DNA from: Streptomyces sp. NBC_00259
GTDB lineage: Bacteria; Actinomycetota; Actinomycetes; Streptomycetales; Streptomycetaceae
Length of the DNA: 64,000 nucleotides
Direction of reading: 5' to 3'
NCBI RefSeq assembly: GCF_036181745.1
Contig: NZ_CP108080.1
Span: 1,240,001-1,304,000 of the forward strand
The number at the start of each line of letters is the position of its first letter. Position 1 is the stretch's first letter. A program made the position numbers and the translations under genes. Positions 36,232 to 46,652 of the stretch are shown in pieces. The notes under the pieces were generated by a model, which worked only from the letters and a program-made list of their open reading frames with translations, did not search any database and was not told the DNA's origin.

Positions 36232-37340
36232 CGGCGCTTCCCCGACGAGGGGCGGCCGCGGCCACGGCCGCGCTGGCCGACGACGGCTCCGGCGGTCGCG
36301 GCGGCACCGGGCAGGGCGTCCTGGGGCTCGCCCGGAACGTCCTCCGAGGCGTCCTCGGCGGACTCGCCCCTGGCGGCCGCGGCGGCGCGCTTGGCGAGGA
36401 CCCGCTTCTTCAGCGCCTTCATCGCCGGCTCGCGCTCCTTCAGGTCGGCGACCAGCGGAGTGGCGATGAAGATCGACGAGTAGGCACCGGCGGCGAGACC
36501 GACGAACAGCGACAGCGAGATGTCGTTGAGCATGCCCGCGCCGAGGAACCCGCCGCCGATGAACAGCAGACCGGCCACCGGCAGCAGCGCCACCACGGTG
36601 GTGTTGATGGAGCGGACCAGGGTGCCGTTGATCGAACGGTTGGCGATCTCGCTGTACGTCCAGCGGGTCTGCTTGGTGATGTCCTTCGTGCCTTCCTTGA
36701 GGCTGTCGAAGACGACCACCGTGTCGTACAGCGAGTAACCGAGGATGGTCAGCAGACCGATCACCGTGCCCGGAGTGACCTCGAACCCGACGAGCGCGTA
36801 GATGCCCACCGTGATCGTGATGTCGTGGATGAGTGCCACCAGGGCGGCGAGCGCCATGCGCCACTCGAAGGCGATCGCCAGGTAGACCACCACGAGGATC
36901 ATGAACACGCCGAGGCCGGTCCACGCCTTGTTGGCGATCTGCTCACCCCAGCTGGGGCCGACCAGCTCCGCGTTGATCTCGCCCGTGATGTTCAGGTCCT
37001 CGGCGAGCTGCTTGCCCACCGTGTTGGCCTGGGCGGTGTCCAGCTCGCTGACCTGGATGCGCAGGGTGTCGTTGCCGAGCTTCTGGACGATCGCGGGGTG
37101 GCCCGAGGCCTCCTCGGCGAACTCCTGGGCCTGGGCGACGGACACGCTCGTCTTCGGGGTGGTGAAGACGGCACCGCCCTTGAACTCGATGCCCATGTTG
37201 AGACCGCTCACCGCCAGGCCGACGATGGCCGTGATGGTGATCAGGATCGAGACGGCGTACCAGATCTTCCGCTTGCCGACGAAGTCGTAGCCGACCTCAC
37301 CGCGGTAGAGCCTGGCGCCGATGGTGCCGAGACGCGACAT
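36228..37340 (-). CDS. secF: Protein translocase subunit SecF
   Basis: Proton-driven partner of SecD that helps release exported proteins on the outer face. It has 370 residues with six membrane helices: one at about 30-48, then five after a periplasmic loop (LGVFMILVVVYLAIAF, IGLLTILGYSLYDTVVVFDSLKEG, NTTVVALLPVAGLLFIGGGFL). MGIEFKGGAVF matches the SecF N-terminal signature. The tail is Ala/Asp/Arg-rich. The ATG (37338-37340), with GGAGG upstream, lies 1 bp after the secD stop. Confidence 0.95.
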   Translation of the reverse strand: MSRLGTIGARLYRGEVGYDFVGKRKIWYAVSILITITAIVGLAVSGLNMGIEFKGGAVFTTPKTSVSVAQAQEFAEEASGHPAIVQKLGNDTLRIQVSELDTAQANTVGKQLAEDLNITGEINAELVGPSWGEQIANKAWTGLGVFMILVVVYLAIAFEWRMALAALVALIHDITITVGIYALVGFEVTPGTVIGLLTILGYSLYDTVVVFDSLKEGTKDITKQTRWTYSEIANRSINGTLVRSINTTVVALLPVAGLLFIGGGFLGAGMLNDISLSLFVGLAAGAYSSIFIATPLVADLKEREPAMKALKKRVLAKRAAAAARGESAEDASEDVPGEPQDALPGAAATAGAVVGQRGRGRGRPSSGKRR

Positions 37341-37341
37341 C

Positions 37342-39093
37342 TCACGCCTCCTTCGGGTCGGTGGGGGCGGAGACACGGCGGGAGCGGCGCAGCGGCGGCT
37401 TGGCCCCGAGGCGCTTCGGGTCCAGTCCGGACCAGGGGTGACCGCTCGAGAAGAACTTCGTGCGGGCCAGGAGCGTCATCAGCGGCTTGGTGAAGAGGAA
37501 CACCACGACGACGTCGAGCAGGGTGGTCAGGCCCAGCGTGAACGCGAAGCCCTGGACCTTGCCGACGGTGACGATGAAGAGCACCGCCGCGGCGAGGAAC
37601 GACACGAAGTCGGACACCAGGATCGTGCGCCGGGCGCGCGGCCAGGCCCGCTCGACGGCCGGACGGAGCGTACGGCCCTCGCGGATCTCGTCACGGATGC
37701 GCTCGAAGTACACGATGAACGAGTCCGCGGTGATACCGATGGCGACGATGGCACCACAGACCGCCGGCAGGTTCAGCGCGAAGCCGATGGCGGGACCGAG
37801 CAGCGACATCAGCGCGTACGTGAGGATCGCCGAGGCGAGCAGGCTGAGCAGGGCCACGATCGACAGACCGCGGTAGTAGACCACCAGGTAGAGGATGACC
37901 AGCGCGAGGCCGATGGCGCCCGCGATGAGGCCGGCCTTGAGCTGCTCGCCACCGAGGGCGGCGGTGACGGTGGTGACGCTCTGCTGCTCGAAGCTCAGCG
38001 GGAGCGCGCCGTAGGACAGGATGTTGCCGAGGTCCTGGGCCGATTCCTGGTTGAAGCTGCCGGAGATCTCGGCGCTCGCGCTGAGGGTCTGGTTGACCTG
38101 CGGGGCCGAGACGACCTCGCCGTCGAGCACGATCGCGAACTGGTTCATCGGCGACGGCTGCTGCGACAGCTTGCTGGTGATCTTCTGGAACTTCTTCGAG
38201 CCCGCGCTCGTGAAGTCCATCTGCACGATCCAGATGCCGCGCTGCGGGTCGAGCACGCCCTGGGCGTCGTCGACGTCCTTGCCGTCGACCTCAGCCGGGC
38301 CGAGGAGGTACTTCTCCCAGATGCCGCCGCTGTTCTTGCCACAGGCGACGGTCGGCTGCTCGGGCTTGGCGGCCTTGCCCGCGTTGGCGCGGGCGGTCTG
38401 GTCGAGGCAGTTCAGAGCGGCGAACTGCTTCTCCACCTCGGCGGTGGCCGGGGCGCTCGGCGTCGGCGCCGGGTTGGGGCTCTCGGGCGCCTTCGGCTTG
38501 TCCGTGGCGGCACCGGACGGCGTCGGCGTGGGAGCCTTCAGCGCGTCCGTGAGGGCACGCCCCTGAGTGGTGGGGCTGCTGCTCGGGGCGGTGGCCTTGT
38601 CCTTGCCGTCCGTGGCCTTGTCGCCGGGCTTGCCCGACGGCGAGGCGCTCGGGCTGCCGGAGGGCTGCGGCGTCTCGGGGCCGGCGGCCGCCACGTTCAG
38701 AACCGGGCGGAAGAACAGCTGGGCGGTGGTGCCCACCTGCTTCTGGGCCTGCTCCGAGTTCGTCCCCTTGGGGATGTTGACGATGATGTTCTCTCGGCCC
38801 TGGGTCTGGACCTCGGCCTCGGAGACACCCAGACCGTTCACACGGCGCTCGATGATGCCGACCGCCGTCTTCATGTTGGTCTCGTTGACCGCGCTCTCCT
38901 TGCCGGGCTCAGCCTCGGCCTTGAGCGTGATCGTCGTACCGCCCGCGAGGTCGATACCCAGTCGCGGCGTGGTGTCCCCGGACCAGAACATCCCGCCGAC
39001 GAGAGCGGCCATCACGATCAGGATCAGCGCGAGGGTACGCCCCGGCTTCCCCTGACCCCCCGGCGCCCTTCGGCCCTTCTTCGGTGCTGCCAC
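37342..39093 (-). CDS. secD: Protein translocase subunit SecD with Pro/Ser-rich insert
   Basis: 583 residues. Helix 1 is at about 23-40 (LALILIVMAALVGGMFW), followed by RLGIDLAGGTTITL (SecD signature). The large extracytoplasmic P1 domain has, at about residues 135-235, a low-complexity insert rich in Pro, Ser, Thr and Lys (SPSGSPSASPSGKPGDKATDG-like). Five helices follow, with LSFEQQSVTTVTAALGGEQL and TADSFIVYFERIRDEI. The start is GTG (39091-39093). The insert may span the thick cell wall or be a simple linker. Confidence 0.95.
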   Translation of the reverse strand: MAAPKKGRRAPGGQGKPGRTLALILIVMAALVGGMFWSGDTTPRLGIDLAGGTTITLKAEAEPGKESAVNETNMKTAVGIIERRVNGLGVSEAEVQTQGRENIIVNIPKGTNSEQAQKQVGTTAQLFFRPVLNVAAAGPETPQPSGSPSASPSGKPGDKATDGKDKATAPSSSPTTQGRALTDALKAPTPTPSGAATDKPKAPESPNPAPTPSAPATAEVEKQFAALNCLDQTARANAGKAAKPEQPTVACGKNSGGIWEKYLLGPAEVDGKDVDDAQGVLDPQRGIWIVQMDFTSAGSKKFQKITSKLSQQPSPMNQFAIVLDGEVVSAPQVNQTLSASAEISGSFNQESAQDLGNILSYGALPLSFEQQSVTTVTAALGGEQLKAGLIAGAIGLALVILYLVVYYRGLSIVALLSLLASAILTYALMSLLGPAIGFALNLPAVCGAIVAIGITADSFIVYFERIRDEIREGRTLRPAVERAWPRARRTILVSDFVSFLAAAVLFIVTVGKVQGFAFTLGLTTLLDVVVVFLFTKPLMTLLARTKFFSSGHPWSGLDPKRLGAKPPLRRSRRVSAPTDPKEA

Positions 39094-39240
39094 CTTCTCG
39101 TTTCTCCCTGTCCAACCGTCCCGCGCCGGGTGTGCGACGGGGCGGCCACGATGTGTTGTGGGGACCTGCCCCCGCGGAAGAAGTCGGCACGCACCGGGGA
39201 CCGCGTGCGCCGGTGGGCGCGCCGCGGTCCCCGGTCGCGG

Positions 39241-39723
39241 CTACTTCGCGTCGGTGTCGCCGTCGCTCTTGTCGTCGCCCTTGGCGTCCTTGACGTCCTT
39301 GGCCTCGGCCTCGGGCGTCGCCTCGGCGTCGTCCGCCTCGTCCTTCTTGCCGAGGTCGATCTTGGCATCCTGGGCGTCGTCGGTCAGCGAGGAGGCGTCG
39401 TCCGGCACGATCGGGGTGTCGCTCTTGAGGTCGCTGTCACCGTCGCCGTGCACGATCCGGTTGTACTCGGCGTCCTCGAGGACGGCCCCGATGGCGTTCT
39501 TCGCGAACACGAGGTGGACGCCGGGAGCGGCCTCCACGAGGACCGTGTCCTCGTTGACCTCCTTGACCGTGGCGTACAGACCGCCGATGGTCCGGATGCC
39601 GGTGCCGGGCTGCATCTGGTTCCGCATGTTCGCCGCCGCCTGCTGCTTCTTCTTGGCGGAGCGGGTCATCAGGAACATGGCCCCGATGAGCACGATGAAC
39701 GGGAGGAGGGTCACGATATCCAC
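39241..39723 (-). CDS. yajC: Preprotein translocase subunit YajC with acidic tail
   Basis: 160 residues from the GTG at 39721-39723 (VDIVTLLPFIVLIGAMFLMTR); a longer frame lacks family resemblance. One membrane helix at about 5-20 is followed by the YajC domain (GTGIRTIGGLYATVKEVNEDTVLVEAAPGV) and a long Asp/Glu/Ala/Lys-rich tail from about 95 to 160 that is not needed for the family fold. It stands first in the yajC-secD-secF order, with 147 bp before secD. Confidence 0.93.
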   Translation of the reverse strand: MDIVTLLPFIVLIGAMFLMTRSAKKKQQAAANMRNQMQPGTGIRTIGGLYATVKEVNEDTVLVEAAPGVHLVFAKNAIGAVLEDAEYNRIVHGDGDSDLKSDTPIVPDDASSLTDDAQDAKIDLGKKDEADDAEATPEAEAKDVKDAKGDDKSDGDTDAK

Positions 39724-39887
39724 GGGACGGAATTCCTTCGCACGACCGCGGTGAGATGCGGCCTGATCTACGGGGGTGGGCACGCCGACCCGGAAGGGCG
39801 GCATCGGCGGAGTCTAAGCGAGTCCGCATCGATGGAACAACGCCCAGCATCGCACCCGGGTTCCCGGCCGTGCGACCCCCCGCGCCG

Positions 39888-40970
39888 TCACGTACCGAAC
39901 AGCCCCTGTTGTCCGCCCGGACCGAGGCCCTGCTGGGGCGGTACGAGCCCGAGGTGGGCCCAGGCCGCGGGTGTAGCCACCCGGCCACGCGGGGTGCGCG
40001 CCAGGAGGCCCTCCCGGACGAGGAAGGGCTCGGCGACCTCCTCGACGGTCTCGCGCTCCTCGCCCACCGCCACGGCCAGTGTCGACAGACCGACCGGCCC
40101 GCCCCCGAACAGCTTGAGCAGCGCCTGGAGCACCGCCCGGTCGAGCCGGTCGAGGCCGCGGCCGTCCACCTCGTACACCCTGAGGGCGGCCGCGGCGATG
40201 TCACGGGTGATCCGGCCGTCCGCCTTGACCTGGGCGTAGTCGCGGACGCGGCGGAGCAACCGGTTGGCGATACGAGGCGTGCCGCGGGAGCGGCCCGCGA
40301 TCTCGGCGGCGCCTTCGGTGTCTATCACCAGATCGAGCAGGCCGGCCGAGCGGTGGATGACCCGCTCCAGCTCCGGCGGCCCGTAGAACTCCATGTGCGC
40401 GGTGAAGCCGAAGCGGTCACGGAGCGGCGGCGGCAGCAGTCCGGCCCGGGTGGTGGCGCCGACCAGGGTGAACGGCGGCAGCTCCAGCGGGATGGCGGTC
40501 GCACCGGGGCCCTTGCCGACGATGACGTCGACGCGGAAGTCCTCCATCGCCATGTAGAGCATTTCCTCGGCGGGCCGCGACATCCGGTGGATCTCGTCGA
40601 GGAACAGCACCTCGCCCTCCTGGAGGGAGGACAGGATCGCCGCGAGGTCTCCGGCGTGCTGGATGGCGGGGCCGCTGGTGATCCTGATCGGGGCGCCCAT
40701 CTCCGCCGCGATGATCATGGAAAGGGTGGTCTTGCCGAGCCCCGGCGCGCCGGAGAGCAGCACGTGGTCGGCGGTGGCACCGCGCGCGAGCGCCGCCTTC
40801 AGGACGAGGTCGAGCTGTTCGCGTACGCGCTCCTGGCCGACGAACTCGTCCAGCGACTTGGGCCGCAGCGCCGCCTCGACGGCCTGGTCCTCCCCGTCGG
40901 CGGACGCGCCGACGAGTCGCCCGTCCGCCCCGGCGGACGCCGTGTCGCTGCCGTTGTCGTACCGGTCCAT
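39888..40970 (-). CDS. ruvB: Holliday junction branch-migration ATPase RuvB
   Basis: Hexameric AAA+ motor of the RuvAB complex. It has 360 residues, with Walker [11 protein letters not shown], Walker [17 protein letters not shown], sensor 1 [20 protein letters not shown], and the C-terminal winged helix ([25 protein letters not shown]). The ATG is at 40968-40970. It follows ruvA after 120 bp, so it may have its own promoter or remain on the ruvC-ruvA-ruvB transcript. Confidence 0.96.
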   Translation of the reverse strand: MDRYDNGSDTASAGADGRLVGASADGEDQAVEAALRPKSLDEFVGQERVREQLDLVLKAALARGATADHVLLSGAPGLGKTTLSMIIAAEMGAPIRITSGPAIQHAGDLAAILSSLQEGEVLFLDEIHRMSRPAEEMLYMAMEDFRVDVIVGKGPGATAIPLELPPFTLVGATTRAGLLPPPLRDRFGFTAHMEFYGPPELERVIHRSAGLLDLVIDTEGAAEIAGRSRGTPRIANRLLRRVRDYAQVKADGRITRDIAAAALRVYEVDGRGLDRLDRAVLQALLKLFGGGPVGLSTLAVAVGEERETVEEVAEPFLVREGLLARTPRGRVATPAAWAHLGLVPPQQGLGPGGQQGLFGT

Positions 40971-41090
40971 GGATGTGCCTCGCGGTCCTCTCGGGCCGGC
41001 TCGGGTCCCGCGGCCGGCGGTACGGCGCGCGGCGGAGCCGCTGGTGGTCGGTCGGTGCCGCCCGGTCGCGCCCTGTGGGGGCGCCGCCGG

Positions 41091-41702
41091 TCAGCGGGTG
41101 CGGTTGAGGGTCTGGAGGGCGGCCTTCAGCAGCTGGCCCACGTTCGGTGCGGCTCCGGCCTCCTCCGCGCGAGGGGCGACGGCGCCGACCGCCTCGTCGG
41201 CCTCGCGCGAGGCGTAGCCGAGGCCGATCAGGGCGGCGTGCAGCTGGTCGCGCCAGGACTGGGTGACGGGGGCGCCGACGGCACCTGCCGGGGATCCGAC
41301 GGGTTCGCCGAGGCGGTCCTTCAGTTCGAGCAGCAGCTTCTGGGCGCCCTTCCTGCCGATGCCGGGCACGGCGATGAGCGCCTTCTCGTCATCGGTGGCC
41401 ACCGCGCGCCGCAGCGCGTCCGGGCTGTGCACGGCGAGCATCGCCTGGGCCAGCCGTGGGCCGACGCCGCTCGCGGTCTGGAGCAGTTCGAAGACCTGCC
41501 GCTCGTCGTCGTCCGCGAAGCCGTACAGCGTCAGGGAGTCCTCGCGGACCACCAACGAGGTGGCGAGCCGGGCCTCCTGACCGATCCTCAGCCCGGAAAG
41601 GGTGTCGGGCGTGCACTGGACGGCCATGCCGACGCCGCCGACCTCGATCACGGCGGTGGTCGGGGCGAGGGCGGCGACCGGGCCGCTCACAAAGGCGATC
41701 AT
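41091..41702 (-). CDS. ruvA: Holliday junction DNA-binding protein RuvA
   Basis: Tetrameric junction-binding subunit. It has 203 residues with an OB-fold N-terminus ([25 protein letters not shown]), two helix-hairpin-helix segments ([19 protein letters not shown] and [20 protein letters not shown]) and a C-terminal RuvB-contacting domain ([20 protein letters not shown]). The ATG (41700-41702) overlaps the ruvC stop. Confidence 0.95.
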   Translation of the reverse strand: MIAFVSGPVAALAPTTAVIEVGGVGMAVQCTPDTLSGLRIGQEARLATSLVVREDSLTLYGFADDDERQVFELLQTASGVGPRLAQAMLAVHSPDALRRAVATDDEKALIAVPGIGRKGAQKLLLELKDRLGEPVGSPAGAVGAPVTQSWRDQLHAALIGLGYASREADEAVGAVAPRAEEAGAAPNVGQLLKAALQTLNRTR

Positions 41703-42232
41703 GCGGTACGGCCTTTCGTCGCGTGATGGGCGGCGACCGCCTGCTGAAGGCGGTTCTGCGCGGGAGCGCGCCAGATGTGACAGATGGCGAGGGCCAGCGC
41801 GTCCGCCGCGTCGGCCGGTTTCGGCGGGGCGTCGAGCCGCAGCAGCCTGGTCACCATCGCGCCGACCTGGGCCTTGTCGGCGCGGCCGCTGCCGGTGACG
41901 GCGGCCTTGACCTCGCTGGGGGTGTGCAGGGCGACGGGCAGTCCACGGCGGGCGGCGCAGAGCATGGCGACGGCGCTGGCCTGGGCCGTGCCCATCACCG
42001 TACGCACGTTGTGCTGGCTGAACACCCGCTCCACCGCGACCAGTTCGGGACGGTGTGCGTCCAGCCACTCCTCGATGCCGCGCTCGATGGCGACGAGGCG
42101 GTGGCCGATGTCCGCGTCGGCGGGGGTGCGGACGACGCCGACCCCGAGCATCGTCAGCGGGCGGCCGGCGACACCCTCGACGACGCCGATGCCGCAACGG
42201 GTCAGTCCCGGGTCCACACCCAGCACACGCAC
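41699..42232 (-). CDS. ruvC: Holliday junction resolvase RuvC
   Basis: Endonuclease that cuts junctions. It has 177 residues from the GTG at 42230-42232, eight bases after AAGGGG. Acidic catalytic residues are seen in [14 protein letters not shown] (first Asp), [16 protein letters not shown] (Glu) and [17 protein letters not shown] (Asp pair region). It is the first gene of ruvC-ruvA-ruvB; a yebC terminator isolates it from the upstream gene. Confidence 0.95.
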   Translation of the reverse strand: MRVLGVDPGLTRCGIGVVEGVAGRPLTMLGVGVVRTPADADIGHRLVAIERGIEEWLDAHRPELVAVERVFSQHNVRTVMGTAQASAVAMLCAARRGLPVALHTPSEVKAAVTGSGRADKAQVGAMVTRLLRLDAPPKPADAADALALAICHIWRAPAQNRLQQAVAAHHATKGRTA

Positions 42233-42328
42233 GCGCCCACCCCTTCTTCGCTTTCCCCCGGCCACCGCTGGGAGGTACCCCGATTCGTGCAGGCTATCGG
42301 CCCGCACCGACAACGGCCGACAACGCGA

Positions 42329-42360
42329 CGGGCCGGCGGGGATGTCTCCCCGCCGGCCCG
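42329..42360 (-). terminator. yebC terminator
   Basis: Perfect 14-bp stem (42329-42342 with 42347-42360) with loop TGTC, 15 nt downstream of the yebC stop. Confidence 0.8.
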
Positions 42361-42375
42361 GCGTGCGAAGCGGGA

Positions 42376-43128
42376 TCAGGCGTCGACCTTCTCCATGACG
42401 TCGTCCGAGACGTCGAAGTTGGCGAAGACGTTCTGCACGTCGTCGCTGTCCTCCAGCGCGTCGATCAGCTTGAAGATCTTGCGCGCGCCGTCCTCGTCCA
42501 GCTCGACCTGCATGGTCGGGACGAAGCTGGCCTCGGCCGACTCGTAGTCGATGCCGGCGTCCTGGAGGGAGGTGCGGACGGCGACCAGGTCGGTCGCCTC
42601 GCTGATGACCTCGAAGTTCTCGCCGAGGTCGTTGACCTCCTCGGCACCGGCGTCCAGCACCGCGCCGAGCACGTCGTCCTCGCTCAGCCCGCTCTTGGGG
42701 AGGACGACGACACCCTTGCGGTTGAAGAGGTACGACACCGAGCCGGGGTCGGCCATGGATCCGCCGTTGCGGGTCATGGCGACGCGGACGTCGGAGGCGG
42801 CGCGGTTGCGGTTGTCGGTGAGGCACTCGATGAGCACCGCGACACCGTTCGGACCGTAGCCCTCGTACATGATCGTCTCGTAGTCGGCGCCGCCGGCCTC
42901 GAGGCCCGCGCCGCGCTTCACCGCCGAGTCGATGTTCTTGTTCGGCACCGAGCTCTTCTTGGCCTTCTGGATGGCGTCGAAGAGGGTCGGGTTGCCGTCG
43001 ATGTCGCCACCGCCGGTGCGCGCCGCGACCTCGATGTTCTTGATCAGCTTCGCGAAGAGCTTGCCGCGCTTGGCGTCGATCACGGCCTTCTTGTGCTTCG
43101 TCGTGGCCCATTTAGAGTGGCCGGACAT
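42376..43128 (-). CDS. YebC/PmpR family protein (TACO1-like)
   Basis: 250 residues, normal length. The N-terminus [37 protein letters not shown] is characteristic. Family members were first described as transcription regulators and more recently as factors easing translation of proline-rich stretches; which applies here is not clear from sequence. The ATG is at 43126-43128. It sits between pdxT and ruvC, the conserved actinobacterial order. Confidence 0.94.
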   Translation of the reverse strand: MSGHSKWATTKHKKAVIDAKRGKLFAKLIKNIEVAARTGGGDIDGNPTLFDAIQKAKKSSVPNKNIDSAVKRGAGLEAGGADYETIMYEGYGPNGVAVLIECLTDNRNRAASDVRVAMTRNGGSMADPGSVSYLFNRKGVVVLPKSGLSEDDVLGAVLDAGAEEVNDLGENFEVISEATDLVAVRTSLQDAGIDYESAEASFVPTMQVELDEDGARKIFKLIDALEDSDDVQNVFANFDVSDDVMEKVDA

Positions 43129-43191
43129 CTGCCTGTCTCCTTCGCGTAACCAATCTCTGCTGCGTTCGCCTGTGATCCTACCGGGACCGGG

Positions 43192-43812
43192 TCACTGCGC
43201 GGCGCGCACCATGTCGACGAACAGGGCGTGCACACGGTGGTCGCCGGTCAGTTCCGGGTGGAACGACGTGGCCAGCGCGTTGCCCTGCCGTACGGCGACG
43301 ATGTGGCCGCCGTGCTCGGCGAGCACCTCGGCCGCCGCGCCGACGGACTCGACCCACGGGGCGCGGATGAAGACGCCCTCGACGGGGTCGCCCTCGACGC
43401 CCTTGACCGCGACCGCGCTCTCGAAGGACTCGTTCTGGCGGCCGAAGGCGTTGCGGCGCACGATCATGTCGATGCCGCCGATGGTCTCCTGGCCCGAGCG
43501 CGGGTCGAGGATCTTCTCGGCGAGCATGATCAGGCCGGCGCAGGTGCCGTAGACCGGCATTCCGGCGCGTACGCGCTCACGCAGCGGCTCCATGAGGCCG
43601 AAGAGGGCGGCCAGCTTGGAGATGGTGGTGGACTCACCGCCGGGTATGACGAGGCCGTCGACCTCGGCGAGTTCCTCGGGGCGCCGGATCGGCCTGGCCA
43701 CGGCATCGGCCGCGGCCAGGGCGATCAGGTGCTCCCGTACGTCGCCCTGGAGCGCCAGGACACCGACAACTGGGGGCGCCTCCGCCGAAGGCAGGGGGAG
43801 GGTGTCGCTCAT
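43192..43812 (-). CDS. pdxT: Pyridoxal 5'-phosphate synthase glutaminase subunit PdxT
   Basis: Releases ammonia from glutamine for PdxS. It has 206 residues, with the class I glutaminase elbow [17 protein letters not shown] (catalytic Cys), [14 protein letters not shown] near the N-terminus and [12 protein letters not shown] (catalytic His/Glu). The ATG (43810-43812) lies 12 bp after the pdxS stop, so the two subunits share a transcript. Confidence 0.96.
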   Translation of the reverse strand: MSDTLPLPSAEAPPVVGVLALQGDVREHLIALAAADAVARPIRRPEELAEVDGLVIPGGESTTISKLAALFGLMEPLRERVRAGMPVYGTCAGLIMLAEKILDPRSGQETIGGIDMIVRRNAFGRQNESFESAVAVKGVEGDPVEGVFIRAPWVESVGAAAEVLAEHGGHIVAVRQGNALATSFHPELTGDHRVHALFVDMVRAAQ

Positions 43813-43824
43813 GGGTGCTGAGTC

Positions 43825-44739
43825 CTACCAGCCGCGGTTCGCGTAGCGCTCGGTCTCGGGCAGGGTGTCGCAGTTGATGCCGACCATGGCCTCGCCCAGG
43901 TTGCGGGAGGCGTCCGCGATGATCTTCGGGTCGTCGTAGAAGGTGGTGGCCTTCACGATGGCGGCGGCGCGCTTGGCCGGGTCGCCCGACTTGAAGATGC
44001 CGGAGCCGACGAAGACGCCCTCGGCGCCGAGCTGGCGCATCAGCGCGGCGTCGGCGGGGGTGGCGACACCACCGGCGGAGAACAGCACGACCGGGAGCTT
44101 GCCGAGCTGGGCGACCTCGGCGACCAGCTCGTACGGGGCGCGCAGCTCCTTGGCGGCGGCGAACAGCTCGTTGTGGTCGAGGGCGCGCAGGTGGCCGATC
44201 TCGTTCTTGATCTGGCGCAGGTGGCGGACCGCCTCGACGACGTTGCCGGTGCCGGCCTCGCCCTTCGAGCGGATCATGGCCGCGCCCTCGGCGATCCGGC
44301 GCAGGGCCTCGCCCAGGTTGGTGGCGCCACAGACGAAGGGGGTCGTGAAGGCCCACTTGTCGGAGTGGTTGACCTCGTCGGCCGGGGTGAGCACCTCGGA
44401 CTCGTCGATGTAGTCGACGCCGAGGGACTGCAGGACCTGGGCCTCGACGAAGTGGCCGATGCGGGACTTGGCCATGACCGGGATGGAGACCGCCTCGATG
44501 ATCTCCTCGATCATGTTCGGGTCGGACATCCGAGCCACGCCGCCGTCCTTGCGGATGTCCGCGGGGACCCGCTCCAGGGCCATGACGGCGACAGCGCCCG
44601 CGTCCTCGGCGATCTTCGCCTGCTCGGCGTTGACCACGTCCATGATCACGCCGCCCTTGAGCTGCTCGGCCATGCCGCGCTTGACGCGCGCGGTGCCGGT
44701 CTCGGGGGCCTGCGGGGAGTTGGGGAACGTGCTGGACAC
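43825..44739 (-). CDS. pdxS: Pyridoxal 5'-phosphate synthase lyase subunit PdxS
   Basis: Builds PLP from ribose 5-phosphate, glyceraldehyde 3-phosphate and ammonia in a 12-mer coated by PdxT. It has 304 residues from the GTG at 44737-44739, which has GAGG seven bases upstream; an ATG at 44751 lacks a ribosome site. The TIM barrel carries [22 protein letters not shown] with the Schiff-base Lys region, then [22 protein letters not shown] and [22 protein letters not shown]. No PdxR regulator is nearby. Confidence 0.96.
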   Translation of the reverse strand: MSSTFPNSPQAPETGTARVKRGMAEQLKGGVIMDVVNAEQAKIAEDAGAVAVMALERVPADIRKDGGVARMSDPNMIEEIIEAVSIPVMAKSRIGHFVEAQVLQSLGVDYIDESEVLTPADEVNHSDKWAFTTPFVCGATNLGEALRRIAEGAAMIRSKGEAGTGNVVEAVRHLRQIKNEIGHLRALDHNELFAAAKELRAPYELVAEVAQLGKLPVVLFSAGGVATPADAALMRQLGAEGVFVGSGIFKSGDPAKRAAAIVKATTFYDDPKIIADASRNLGEAMVGINCDTLPETERYANRGW

Positions 44740-44859
44740 GATCGACCTCATTCGGTGACGACGGTTGGTGCTCCGACGAGCAAACATTCCGGCAGCAGGC
44801 CACTGCAAGGGCCAATGATGAGCCGGTGGCTCGTTTTCCGTACGGTTTGCGTCCGGACC

Positions 44860-45399
44860 TCAGGGGCGGTCGGCGAGGGCCACCGGCGGCTCGTCGTCCA
44901 TCTCGAACGCCAGCGGGAACGGGGCGTGCCCGGCCAGGCGGAACCAGCGGACCGTGCGGTGGCGCCGCAGCGCCCGTGCCGCGCGTACGGCGTCGTTGTG
45001 GAAACGGCGTGCCATCGGTACGCGCCGTACCGCGGCGGCGAGTTCGTTGGCGGCGTCGTCACCGCCGGGGGCCTCTCGTACGATCTCGACCTGCCCGGCC
45101 TCGCCGAACACGGCGCGCAACGCCTGGCTCAGCTCGCTCTCGGCGACCTCGCGGTGTTCCTCGTCGGCCTGGCGGGCGGCGTGCGCGGCCTCGTAGAGCA
45201 CGATCGAGGCGGCCGGGTCGAGCACGCCCGAGGTGGCGAGTTCCTGGGTGACCGAGGCGCGGCGCACGAGCTGGGCGTCGAGTGCGGCGCGGGCCGCGTC
45301 GATCCGGGCGTGGAGGCGGTCGAGGCGCCCGGCGGTCCAGCTGAGGTAGAGGCCGATGGCGACGAGCGCGACGAGGATCCAGATCAGGGTTGCGGTCAC
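44860..45399 (-). CDS. LemA-like single-pass membrane protein
   Basis: 179 residues. An N-terminal helix (IWILVALVAIGLYLSWT, about 5-22) is followed by a helical bundle with LDRLHARIDAARAALDAQLVRRASV, close to the LemA helix that ends in LVxxR. The C-terminal PMARRFHNDAVRAARALRRHRTVRWFRLAGHAPFPLAFE resembles the conserved LemA end. The usual pore-forming YpjA/TPM partner gene is absent. It starts at GTG (45397-45399). The function is unknown. Confidence 0.75.
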   Translation of the reverse strand: MTATLIWILVALVAIGLYLSWTAGRLDRLHARIDAARAALDAQLVRRASVTQELATSGVLDPAASIVLYEAAHAARQADEEHREVAESELSQALRAVFGEAGQVEIVREAPGGDDAANELAAAVRRVPMARRFHNDAVRAARALRRHRTVRWFRLAGHAPFPLAFEMDDEPPVALADRP

Positions 45400-45491
45400 G
45401 CCGGGTCAATCTACCCGTGGCGGTGAGCGCGCCTGCGACAGGCTCGTTCCCCCGCCCCGCCCACCACCGCGGCGTCGCCCCGCGCAGCAGG

Positions 45492-46652
45492 TCAGTCGCG
45501 GGCCAGGCCGAAGCGGGCCATCAGGCCCGGGCGTTCGTCCGCCGCCACCGAGGCCGCGCCGTCCGTCACCGTCTCGTAGACCGCGAGGATGTCCGCGCCG
45601 ACGGTCGACCAGTCGAAGCGCCGCACGTGCGCGCTCCCCCGCGCGCTCAGCTCCGTGCGCCTGTCCGGTGAGCCCAGCAGCCGGATCGCCGCCGAAGCCA
45701 GCGCGTCCGCGTCCTCGTTGGTGAAGAGTTCGCCCGCCGCGCCCTGGTCCAGGACCTGGGCGAACGCGTCGAGGTCCGAGGCCAGCACCGCCGCGCCCGC
45801 CGACAGCGCCTCGACCAGGATGATGCCGAAGCTCTCGCCACCGGTGTTGGGCGCGACGTACACGTCGACGCTGCGCAGCAGCCGTGCCTTGTCCTCGTCG
45901 CTGACCATCCCGAGGAACTCGACGCGCGAGCGCATCTCCGCCGGGAGGGACGCGACGGCCTCCTCCTCGTCACCGCGTCCCGCGACCAGCAGCCGCGTCC
46001 CCGGCCGCTCGGCCAGGATCTTCGGCAGGGCCCGCATCAGGACCGGCAGTCCCTTGCGGGGCTCGTCGATACGGCCGATGAACCCGAGCGTCTCCCCCTG
46101 CCACTGCGCCTTCGGCTCGGCCCGCGCGAAGAAGTCGACGTCGACGCCGTTGGGGATGACCACCGCGTCACCGCCGAGGTGTTCCACGAGCGTGCGCCGT
46201 GCGTACTCGCTGACCGCGATCCGCGCGTTGATCTTCTCCAGCGCGGGCTGCAGGATCGGGTACGCCGCGATCATCGCCCGCGAGCGCGGGTTCGACGTGT
46301 GGAAGGTGGCCACGATCGGCCCCTGCGCCGCCCAGCAGGACAGCAGTCCCAGCGACGGCGAGGCGGGCTCGTGGATGTGGATCACGTCGAACGTGCCGTC
46401 GTGCAGCCAGCGCCGTACCCGCGCCGCCGAGAGGAAGCCGAAGTTGAGCCGGGCGACCGAGCCGTTGTACGGCACAGGCACGGCACGGCCCGCGGAGACG
46501 ACGTACGGCGGCAGCGGAGTGTCGTCGTCCGCGGGGGCGAGGACGGACACCTCGTGCCCGAGGCGGATCAGATGTTCCGCGAGGTCCCTGATGTGGAACT
46601 GGACGCCCCCGGGAACGTCCCACGAGTAGGGGCAGACGATGCCGATCCTCAC
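45492..46652 (-). CDS. pimA: Phosphatidyl-myo-inositol mannosyltransferase PimA
   Basis: GT-B fold GT4 enzyme that adds the first GDP-mannose-derived mannose to phosphatidylinositol. It has 386 residues from the GTG at 46650-46652 (VRIGIVCPYSWDVPGGVQFHIRDLAEHL). Donor-site marks are VIPNGVDVDFF, FIGRIDEPRKGLPVLMRAL and APNTGGESFGIILVEALSAG (EX7E type). The start overlaps the acyltransferase stop (GTGA). It works with the two upstream genes to make acylated PIMs at the inner membrane face. Confidence 0.94.
   Translation of the reverse strand: MRIGIVCPYSWDVPGGVQFHIRDLAEHLIRLGHEVSVLAPADDDTPLPPYVVSAGRAVPVPYNGSVARLNFGFLSAARVRRWLHDGTFDVIHIHEPASPSLGLLSCWAAQGPIVATFHTSNPRSRAMIAAYPILQPALEKINARIAVSEYARRTLVEHLGGDAVVIPNGVDVDFFARAEPKAQWQGETLGFIGRIDEPRKGLPVLMRALPKILAERPGTRLLVAGRGDEEEAVASLPAEMRSRVEFLGMVSDEDKARLLRSVDVYVAPNTGGESFGIILVEALSAGAAVLASDLDAFAQVLDQGAAGELFTNEDADALASAAIRLLGSPDRRTELSARGSAHVRRFDWSTVGADILAVYETVTDGAASVAADERPGLMARFGLARD

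Noticed and set aside
43900..44400. Extra ORFs over pdxS
   Set aside because: They are opposite-strand shadows with no start signals; pdxS explains the region fully.
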